Source: CAYWWM01 sp965198025 (GTDB taxonomy: Bacteria > Acidobacteriota > Terriglobia > 2-12-FULL-54-10). Taken from it: a stretch of DNA of 64,000 bases. The stretch spans positions 2,356,001 to 2,420,000 of the forward strand of contig OZ240237.1 in NCBI GenBank assembly GCA_965198025.1, given 5' to 3'. Both the position numbers and the translations under genes were made by a program. Below, piece after piece: positions 56,560-62,916 of the stretch (position 1 is its first letter; the number at the start of each line of letters is the position of its first letter). The notes beneath the pieces are model-generated. The model worked only from the letters and a program-made list of their open reading frames with translations. It searched no databases and was not told the DNA's origin.

Positions 56560-56675
56560 GCAGCCTGTCCTAACACCCGGCTTTTAGAATTGATCCTCGA
56601 TATCCAGCTCGAGCGTCAGACCCGCTCCACCGAGGCTGCATCCCAGCCGGGGAGTCCTGGCACTGGACCGGGACC

Positions 56676-57203
56676 TCAGGGATCGCCCGTCTGCCCAGGC
56701 CAGCGGGGACGCGCCACGTCACCCTCGACCTCGTAGAAGCCAAGGTCTCGACCGGTGCGAGCCTTCGCGATCCAGATGATCTGCCCGGTGTGCATCGCAA
56801 AGTGCTCCACGGCGTGATAGAGGGCCCCGAAGCGCGTGACGTTGAAGCCCTGGATCTCCACGCGCGTCTCGAGCGTGGCCAGGTTGAGCCGCGCGAGCAC
56901 CGCGTCTGCCTCGGCCACCGCGCGTGATAGGTCGGCGAGCAGATTGGCCTTCGCCGCTGTGTCTTCCGGTGCGAACTCCAGGTGGCGCTGGCGTGAGGCC
57001 GGCGTCCCGCCGAGGCCGCTGACGATCCACTGCCGGACGTTGCCGGCCAGATGCAGGAGCAGGTGGCCGATCGCGTTCGACGCCGGGTTCGGCCGCCACC
57101 AGATCTCATCGTCAGAGAGCTGTGCCACGGCGGCCTCGATCTTGGGCAGGTAGGTGGCCGTCAGGAACTGCCGCGATCGGTCGACGAACCGCTGGTCGAT
57201 CAT
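56676..57203 (-). CDS. DinB/DUF1572 family protein
   Basis: 175 residues of a DinB-like four-helix bundle. NAIGHLLLHLAGNVRQWI (His near 47) and ALYHAVEHFAMHTGQIIWIAK (two His in the 130s) form the metal site of the family. Members may be thiol transferases or stress enzymes; this one is uncharacterised. The codon use is very GC-rich, more so than nearby genes. The short copy of the dispersed repeat ends 16 bases before its start. Confidence 0.85.
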   Translation of the reverse strand: MIDQRFVDRSRQFLTATYLPKIEAAVAQLSDDEIWWRPNPASNAIGHLLLHLAGNVRQWIVSGLGGTPASRQRHLEFAPEDTAAKANLLADLSRAVAEADAVLARLNLATLETRVEIQGFNVTRFGALYHAVEHFAMHTGQIIWIAKARTGRDLGFYEVEGDVARPRWPGQTGDP

Positions 57204-57218
57204 GACGCCCTCAGTCTA

Positions 57219-57262
57219 GCCGGAATTTCCTTTTTGGCCCTCCGGCGATTGAAAATATACAC
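57219..57262 (-). repeat. Dispersed 5' repeat, short copy B
   Basis: Only the gene-proximal part is present: the hairpin GCCGGA...TCCGGC (57219-57246) around CCAAAAAGG and the adjoining TATATT box. It is 16 bases upstream of the DinB-type gene, in the same orientation and position as copies A and C have to their genes. 57263-57432 shows no gene. Confidence 0.7.
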
Positions 57263-57432
57263 CCACTTGGGTGCAACCGATCACACTATTATCTCCAGGT
57301 GGGTACACCGGCTGCCCAAAACCTCTCCTTAGCCCCTGAGCACTCGTCTCCGGGTCATCCAGAAGCCGTTTTTTCAGACATCTCCATTCCTGGAGGATAT
57401 CGTAATCGCTTTCTTGGGTGCCGCCGCAAGAG

Positions 57433-57660
57433 CTATCCTGATGGAAGCGCCAATCCATCGATCCGCCCCAACATGCTGGCAAACAGTCGCCGCCACAGGT
57501 TGCCGAGATTATAGGCAAGGATCGTCAGCCGCAGCCGGACCTCGTTGGACCGCAACCGGTGGCAGCTCAGCCGTGTCATCTTCACTGCCTGCTTGCCTTC
57601 CTTGATCCACTGCTCGGCCTTCCCGCGCTTATTGTAAAACCGGATTCTCTTTATGAATGG
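57433..57660 (-). pseudogene. IS1380-family transposase remnant with an internal deletion
   Basis: The minus strand reads RFYNKRGKAEQWIKEGKQAV, then RLSCHRLRSNEVRLRLTILA and YNLGNLWRRL, the conserved C-terminal region of IS1380 transposases, and then LFASMLGRIDGLALPSG and stop, which is the extreme C-terminus. About 45 residues that normally lie between have been deleted, probably by recombination at the repeated CGGCGACTG-like codons. Inactive. Confidence 0.75.
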
Positions 57661-57748
57661 TCGGCGGCATCCTTCTGCTAATCTCCAACGTCAATATTGA
57701 TGCGGGTTCAAACAATCACCGCGTCGCTCCGCCGAAGACTTTGCAACG

Positions 57749-57876
57749 GTCTACGGCAGTGCTGTATACATTTCTTCATTTTGAATCTTGTAGGGGTCCG
57801 CACCCTCTTGAAGTTTCTCCAGAATCTCGCCGTAAAGCTTGTCGACGATCTCCTGCGGAGCTGGTATGTCTGCCGA
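57749..57876 (-). pseudogene. Fragment resembling the C-terminus of a tricarboxylate-binding (Bug) protein
   Basis: About 42 codons (APQEIVDKLYGEILEKLQEG) ending in TAG at 57749 look like the end of Bug/TctC-type periplasmic binding proteins, with a stop directly upstream. No start codon. A decayed gene. Confidence 0.35.
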
Positions 57877-57886
57877 CTAGGCACTA

Positions 57887-58684
57887 TCAGAATGATATTC
57901 CCAACAGAAAGTCCGCCTGATTAAGGCTGGAACTGAAGATTGCCTCCCTGTACACGCTCGTCCCCGACACCCCGCGGAAATTCTCGTGTGCCCAGCGGGT
58001 ATAGCGTATTTCCCCGGAAATACGGATAAAACTCAACGGCATCTCCACGCCACCTCCAAGCACAAATCCTCCGGTGGACAAACGCGCAAGCTCCTCCAAA
58101 GGGAACCCTGACGGGCTTACTGTGCGCGTATAGTCCCACCTGGTAAAGGTTCGCCGACCTGTAGCTCTAACCTGCCCGGTTCCGTTGATCCGGTTCACGC
58201 TCACGCCTGCCGCCACAAAGGGACGTACGGCGGCACCCGAAAAACGGTATTTCATCAGAAGAGGAAATTCCCACTTGTTGGCTACATTATTCGTGTTGAT
58301 GAAATACTCCCCTGACGATGGAGTGCGAAAATAGTAATTGCTGTCGTAGTTCAGCCGCCTGTAGAGAACATTGAACTCGAGGGCAAGGCGCAACGGCAGA
58401 TGGACTTGCACCGTCGGGCCCACGACATATCTCTTTGTTTTAGCGAAGTACGATTCGCGGTCAACGACTGGCCCCCGAGGACTCGTGCCTGAGCTGGTGA
58501 ATAGGAATGCGTCGTTTAGCGGAATGCCGCCCTTGACCCCGACAGACAGCAACTGCGCATCGGCGCTCACCGTAACAAGACAAAGAACAGCACACCAAAA
58601 TAGGCCTGTTACGATCTGATGGTTATGCCGAGATGTGCTCCGGTTAGCTACGAGCCGCCCACCACAACCATTCTGGCTATTCAT
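57887..58684 (-). CDS. Outer membrane beta-barrel protein
   Basis: 265 residues. A signal peptide (hydrophobic QIVTGLFWCAVLCLVTVSADAQ) is followed by GVKGGIPLNDAF and alternating aromatic strands of an eight-strand OmpA/PorT-like barrel (LEFNVLYRRLNY, FPLLMKYRFSGAAVRPFVAAGVSV, LGGGVEMPLSFIRISGEIRYTRW), ending in a C-terminal aromatic FLLGISF. It is likely a small porin or assembly factor; function unknown. ATG 58684 is chosen for the signal peptide; an ATG at 58705 is also in frame. Confidence 0.78.
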   Translation of the reverse strand: MNSQNGCGGRLVANRSTSRHNHQIVTGLFWCAVLCLVTVSADAQLLSVGVKGGIPLNDAFLFTSSGTSPRGPVVDRESYFAKTKRYVVGPTVQVHLPLRLALEFNVLYRRLNYDSNYYFRTPSSGEYFINTNNVANKWEFPLLMKYRFSGAAVRPFVAAGVSVNRINGTGQVRATGRRTFTRWDYTRTVSPSGFPLEELARLSTGGFVLGGGVEMPLSFIRISGEIRYTRWAHENFRGVSGTSVYREAIFSSSLNQADFLLGISF

Positions 58685-58736
58685 CGGGGATAGTGTAACA
58701 TTCACTTAGACGGCTTACGCAGAGATGCTTTGGATA

Positions 58737-59777
58737 TTATGGGACCGTTTCTGCACCAGGGATGGCCTTGTCCGGGTAGTATCCACGCAGGCTATTGGTT
58801 ACATATTCTTGGACGGAATGGTCCGGGTGGTGGATGTATTGCAATAGAATTGAAAATACTTGTTCGTCTGCGTACGCCAAGATGGACGGCAGGAAATCGC
58901 TCAGCAGTTCCGGCGCGTCAGTTGGCGCAGATTCTTTCCTCATCCTCAACCATTCCTGCCGTTGGGCCACCGCGAAAGGAAAGACTTCGATCTTAGTCCA
59001 CGTCGACTGGTATAGGACCTCACCACGATTCGGCCCTGCTTCCCGGTAAGCAGTGTATTGCACTTCGTAAACTCCCGGCTCGTCAAACCGATACCAGAGA
59101 TGAAGGGGAATGCGACGTTCATTCTCAGATTGGCGCGGACCGGGAATCCAGCAACCAGCCCCGGAGCGTATTCCTGACGGCGTCGGGAGCGCGATTTTCG
59201 GCAGTAGGTTGCCATTGCGTCTCACCCGAAGCTCATTCTCCGCAGAGCCCCAGGGGGTGAACTCCCAGGGCAAGTCCGTACAGGGATATTGGATCGAGAC
59301 CCCCGGAACATAATTCAATTCCACCCGTATCCAAACCGGCATGTGGACATAGGCCGGCTCATCTAAAGAAAGAACCCTCACCTCCAGGGATACTGGTTGA
59401 CTCAAGGTTCCCTGGTAGACAACGCGGATATCGGCTGGTCCCTCTGAAAAGTTCTCAGGAACCATGAAGTTGATCTGTTTCTCATGGACGTACAGCAGCC
59501 CAACTGGTACATCCCTTAGCAAAACCTGCGTTTTGCAGAGTTCGGTCGGGAAATCCCATGTTTCCGGCCTGCGCTCCCCTTTACAACTTGTCAGGGGACC
59601 CAAGTGTTCTCCATAGATGGACACTAGCATTCGGGGGGCAAGTGGCATCCGACGGTCTGAATTGGCGGGTAAAACGCTCGAAGCAGAAAAGTATGGAATT
59701 TCCTGCGCAAGGCCCGTTGCTGCAGAAATGAGAAGCCAGCATAGCACCCCGGCTAATTGTTCTTCGTGGCGTCTCAT
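58737..59777 (-). CDS. Secreted protein with a TIGR03437-like domain
   Basis: 346 residues: a signal peptide (to about GLAQ), then SASSVLPANSDRRMPLAPRM with MLVSIYGEHLGPLTSC, and TELCKTQVLLRDVPVGLLYVHEKQINFMVPENF. This is the pattern of the Solibacter-type TIGR03437 domain, an IPT-like Ig fold found mainly in Acidobacteria. The C-terminal part (about 270-335) forms HEAT-like helices (SDFLPSILAYADEQVFSILL, HHPDHSVQEYVTNSLRG). Role unknown; probably cell-surface adhesion or binding. Copy C of the dispersed repeat sits 15 bases upstream. Confidence 0.75.
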   Translation of the reverse strand: MRRHEEQLAGVLCWLLISAATGLAQEIPYFSASSVLPANSDRRMPLAPRMLVSIYGEHLGPLTSCKGERRPETWDFPTELCKTQVLLRDVPVGLLYVHEKQINFMVPENFSEGPADIRVVYQGTLSQPVSLEVRVLSLDEPAYVHMPVWIRVELNYVPGVSIQYPCTDLPWEFTPWGSAENELRVRRNGNLLPKIALPTPSGIRSGAGCWIPGPRQSENERRIPLHLWYRFDEPGVYEVQYTAYREAGPNRGEVLYQSTWTKIEVFPFAVAQRQEWLRMRKESAPTDAPELLSDFLPSILAYADEQVFSILLQYIHHPDHSVQEYVTNSLRGYYPDKAIPGAETVP

Positions 59778-59791
59778 ACAAACTGATTATA

Positions 59792-60077
59792 CCGGAATTA
59801 ACTTTTTGGCCTCCGCCGGTTGCAAGTATATACTGCTCGCTTCCAGTCGAGCCCTCCGGGCACCGGTTTTCTCCCAGAGGGTCCCATCGCCTCCCAACCG
59901 CCCTTCCAGAAGTCCTCGCGACCAGTTGCCACCACTCCCGAAGCCGGATTCCTTAGACACCGCTGCGCGCCGAAACATTTTGGGGGACCGAGTTCTCTGT
60001 CGTCACCCCCCCGTTCCCTGCTATTTGGCTGTAAGGAACCGGTTGCGAATTGGTCCGGATTTAATCGCCGTTCGGGC
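59792..60077 (-). repeat. Dispersed 5' repeat, longest copy C
   Basis: About 286 bases. The gene-proximal part (59792-60006) matches copy A, including the hairpin-like GGAGGCCAAAAAG...TCCGG and a TATACT box on the minus strand. The distal 92 bases (59986-60077) match copy D. The far end lies 28 bases from the PIN-domain gene's stop. Confidence 0.75.
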
Positions 60078-60104
60078 CGACGGAAGAAGCTGTCAACCGC
60101 CAGG

Positions 60105-60557
60105 CTACAAGTTCTGGAGATAACTGAAGTTGACTGCGGCCTCCTCTCCTTTTGACAGAGCAGCGAGGTAAAGACCGAGATCCACGGTGATCACTGGCCT
60201 TTCTGCCGAGACGACCTCTAGAAGCGCGGTGTCGGTCAGCCCAAGCCGCGTGAAATCGCTGTTCTGCGCGGCTGTGGAACTGTCGACGACAATCTCCTTG
60301 CATATTTCGATGAGTCTTCGGAGCTGGTCAAGAAATCGGGTGTCTTCGGAATCTTTAAGCAAATTGGACGCTTCGGTAAGCGTATTCGGCGTAACAAATA
60401 CTGGGAGGTCCCCGATCTCCACGAGCAGACGGTCGTAATTTTCCGGCGTAAATGTCCGCGTCCGGCGGCGCACGCCGACCAACTTTCGATCTACTGAGCC
60501 AACGACAAGCAACACAAGCAGATTCGCATCTATGAATGATCCCGTCCGGTGCATCAT
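60105..60557 (-). CDS. PIN-domain ribonuclease (VapC-like toxin candidate)
   Basis: 150 residues with the four acidic residues of the PIN fold: Asp 10 (FIDANLL), Glu 62 (TLTEASNLL), Asp 109 (GLTDTALLE) and Asp 126 (TVDLGLY). PIN domains cleave RNA using metal ions. Here the start codon follows the stop of an upstream 92-residue gene by one base, a typical toxin-antitoxin arrangement. The partner, however, is not like any VapB I know. The segment RRTRTFTPENYDRLL and the length are those of a widespread PIN subfamily whose members commonly occur next to the same small protein. Confidence 0.85.
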   Translation of the reverse strand: MMHRTGSFIDANLLVLLVVGSVDRKLVGVRRRTRTFTPENYDRLLVEIGDLPVFVTPNTLTEASNLLKDSEDTRFLDQLRRLIEICKEIVVDSSTAAQNSDFTRLGLTDTALLEVVSAERPVITVDLGLYLAALSKGEEAAVNFSYLQNL

Positions 60558-60558
60558 C

Positions 60559-60837
60559 TCAATTCGAGCCGCCCAGAGTGCGATCGGTCAAGGATACGAT
60601 ACGACTGGTATGGTCATCAATTTTAACGACCTTGTATAGTCGCGCATTCCTGTCTCCGGCGGCTGCCGAAATGGTGGGCACTAAACCCCATGCCCGAGAG
60701 AAGCCAATGGTCACTTTCCAGGTATCGCTGGCTTCATCAAATACAATCTCTTCGAGACCTACCCACTGGATGTTTTCATTCTCGAAAATTTTGTTTATGT
60801 ACTCCTTCGCCGTTTGCACGGCTTCTATCACGTCCAT
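60559..60837 (-). CDS. Small partner protein of the PIN-domain gene
   Basis: 92 residues from ATG 60837, which follows GGAGG at ideal spacing; longer in-frame starts exist upstream. Sequence blocks: MDVIEAVQTAKEYINKIF, GLEEIVFDEASDTWKVTIGF, and RLYKVVKIDDHTSRIVSL. These suggest an alpha/beta fold like PepSY/cystatin-type small domains (one helix against a sheet). No DNA-binding motif is visible. It is translationally coupled to the PIN gene. I believe similar pairs occur in cyanobacteria and other phyla, which is recollection and should be searched. Confidence 0.65.
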   Translation of the reverse strand: MDVIEAVQTAKEYINKIFENENIQWVGLEEIVFDEASDTWKVTIGFSRAWGLVPTISAAAGDRNARLYKVVKIDDHTSRIVSLTDRTLGGSN

Positions 60838-60960
60838 TCGGACCTCCATCTCCCCGTGGTTCCCCCGTTTCCCTTCTTCCTCCAATCAGTCTACATATTT
60901 TCTCATACCTCTAAGACAAGACCTGAAAATGGTCTAGGATGGCGTTATCAACCTAAACCG

Positions 60961-61052
60961 GACCGAGTTCTCTGTCGTCACCCCCCCGCTCCCTGCAATT
61001 CAACTGTAAGGAACCGGTTGCGAATTGGTCCGGATTTAATCGCCGTTCGGGC
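60961..61052 (-). repeat. 92-bp repeat, copy D
   Basis: Matches 59986-60077 base for base except for about six differences. It covers the last five codons of the NfeD gene (PNGD and stop) and the 75 bases after it. In the other copy the same end-of-gene sequence lies free of any gene, showing that the repeat arose by copying this region or vice versa. Confidence 0.85.
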
Positions 61053-61437
61053 GGTATTCTACGGGCGCGACAATCAGCGTCAGGCCCGAGACGGCCCGAA
61101 TCCGAACAGGCCTGTCCTGGGGGATAGGCTGCTCTGGCGGTTCGGCGACCGCCCGCCAGAGCTCTCCTTTGACCAGCACGTAGCCTTCCGGGTCGAGGGC
61201 CTGCTTCGTCATGCCAATGGTTCCAATCAGCAGTTCCGCGCCAGTCCGGTTGTCGGCCTCATAGGCCTTCCGGACGTAGGGGTAAATGACAAAATCCTTC
61301 GCGACGAACAATAGAAATAATCCCACTGCCGTTGGGATGGAAAGACCCAACCAGCGGTGAGCGCTTCCAAGCAAAATGATGACCAGAGTCCAGCTGGGAA
61401 TCTGGAATAGCAAGTATCGCCGAAACACAGAAGCCAT
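61036..61437 (-). CDS. NfeD-like membrane protein with OB-fold domain
   Basis: 133 residues. Two hydrophobic helices (about 5-48) precede an OB-fold domain with LIGTIGMTKQAL, PEGYVLVKGELWRAVAE and VRIRAVSGLTLIV, the pattern of short NfeD proteins (NfeD1b/c). These associate with stomatin/flotillin-like or membrane-protease partners, which are not adjacent here. On the coding strand, GGGAGGG lies just before ATG 61437, and TATAAG at about 61490 could be its -10. Confidence 0.85.
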   Translation of the reverse strand: MASVFRRYLLFQIPSWTLVIILLGSAHRWLGLSIPTAVGLFLLFVAKDFVIYPYVRKAYEADNRTGAELLIGTIGMTKQALDPEGYVLVKGELWRAVAEPPEQPIPQDRPVRIRAVSGLTLIVAPVEYRPNGD

Positions 61438-61644
61438 CTATCCCTCCCATCGAAAGCTGCCCGTGAAAACGGGGTATTCTGGGAAAGGCTTATAATACTA
61501 GATCGGGACTAAAGGCCCCAGCCGCCAGCTCTCTCTCAGGGACGTTTACCCCCCTTGTGGCCGGGCTTGTTTCTGTGAGGTTCTTGTCTTGGAAGTGTGG
61601 GAGAATGGGCAAACTTCATTTGTAGAAATGGTAGAGAGGCGACC

Positions 61645-61740
61645 ATGCAACCAAGCACCTGTCTTGTCGCGGCTATTGTCCCCGTGGCGCTTGTTGCTTG
61701 CGACGTTGGAGAAAAGGCAAACCCGTGGGAGCGGACATGA
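61645..61740 (+). CDS. Lipoprotein signal peptide, out of frame with the ankyrin gene
   Basis: ATG 61645 follows AGAGAGG. The 31-residue peptide MQPSTCLVAAIVPVALVACD and onward is a textbook lipoprotein signal with the lipobox LVAC (Cys at about residue 19). Its TGA overlaps the ATG of the ankyrin gene (ATGA at 61737-61740). Either it is a short coupled leader or one missing/extra base has separated the signal from an ankyrin lipoprotein. Confidence 0.55.
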   Translation: MQPSTCLVAAIVPVALVACDVGEKANPWERT

Positions 61741-62831
61741 ACGAACAGGAGTTAAAAGGCGTAGACCCGCTGCATCGTGCGGCGGCAATGGGGATTACTG
61801 AAGCTTCGATGGCACTCCTGTTCGGAGGCCAGGGCCAGGGCACGCGAACCGAAGTCGACTTAACCCGGCAAAGTCCAGCACAGATTGCCGAAGCCATAGC
61901 AGCAGTGCTGAAGGCAGATGCAAAATTGAACGCGCGCACTGAAGATGGTTGGACCCTGCCGTATTTTGCGGCGTATTTTGGGACTGCCGAAGCCGTAACA
62001 GCGCTGCTAAGGGCCGGCACGGACCCGAACGCGCGAACCGACGATGGTTGGACCCTGCTGCATTTTGCGGTGGGTGGCGCAGCTACGAGTGGCGAAGTTC
62101 TGACGGCGCTGTTGGAAGCGGGCGCGGACCTGGAAGCGCGAACCGAAACTGACTTAACCCCGCTGCATCGTGCGGCGGCAATGGGGACTGCTGAAACCGT
62201 GATGGTGCTGCTGGAAGCGGGTGCGAACCTGAACGCGCGGGACAAAAATGGCTTAACCCCGCTGCATTTGGCGGCGGGGATGGGGACTGCTGAAACCGTG
62301 ATGGTGCTGCTGGAAGCGGGAGCGGACCGGAACGCACGGGACAAAAGTAGTTCAACCCCGTTGCATTTGGCGGCGGGGATGGGGACTGCCCCAGCCGTAA
62401 CGGCGCTGCTGAAAACGGGAGCGGACCGGAACGCACGGGACAAAAGTAGTTCAACCCCGCTGCATTTGGCGGCGGCGATGGGGACTGCCCCAGCCGTAGC
62501 GGTGCTGCTCAAAGCGGGCGCAGACCGGAACGCGCGAGACGATGATGGCCGCACCTCACTGCATTTGGCGGTGCAGCGCGGGATTACCGAAGCCATATCG
62601 GCGCTGCTGGAAGCGGGCGCGGACCTTGCGGCACGAGACGACTTCGGACGCACCCCCCTACATAGTGCGGCGCAGCGCGGGACTACCGAAGCTGTGACAG
62701 CACTGCTAAATGCAGGCGCGGACCGGAACGCACGGGACAAAGATGGCAAACTGCCTCTCGACTACGCCGAAGACAACGCGCAACTCAAAGGAACCGATGT
62801 TTACTGGAAGCTCAAGCAAGCCAGATCGTAA
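61737..62831 (+). CDS. Ankyrin repeat protein
   Basis: 364 residues forming ten or so ankyrin repeats of about 33 residues (for example TPLHLAAGMGTAETVMVLLEAG then ADRNARDKSSS). The DNA of the middle repeats (62200-62520) is nearly identical between units, so the number of repeats can easily change by recombination. Ankyrin arrays bind other proteins. Read with the lipoprotein signal directly upstream, it may be anchored in the envelope. GGGAG precedes ATG 61737. Confidence 0.9.
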   Translation: MNEQELKGVDPLHRAAAMGITEASMALLFGGQGQGTRTEVDLTRQSPAQIAEAIAAVLKADAKLNARTEDGWTLPYFAAYFGTAEAVTALLRAGTDPNARTDDGWTLLHFAVGGAATSGEVLTALLEAGADLEARTETDLTPLHRAAAMGTAETVMVLLEAGANLNARDKNGLTPLHLAAGMGTAETVMVLLEAGADRNARDKSSSTPLHLAAGMGTAPAVTALLKTGADRNARDKSSSTPLHLAAAMGTAPAVAVLLKAGADRNARDDDGRTSLHLAVQRGITEAISALLEAGADLAARDDFGRTPLHSAAQRGTTEAVTALLNAGADRNARDKDGKLPLDYAEDNAQLKGTDVYWKLKQARS

Positions 62832-62916
62832 CGATCCTACGGCAGATTGAGGTGCAGATGGCGAACGGGGGTAACCTGTTTGTGGAGAGCGACGTGCCGG
62901 AGGACGTCATGGAAAA

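Noticed and set aside
59986..61052. 92-base repeats as integron attC sites
   Set aside because: They lie 3' of minus-strand genes in a stretch of small accessory genes, but the paired R'/R'' core sites (GTTRRRY with RYYYAAC) are not both present in each copy, and no integron integrase is visible.
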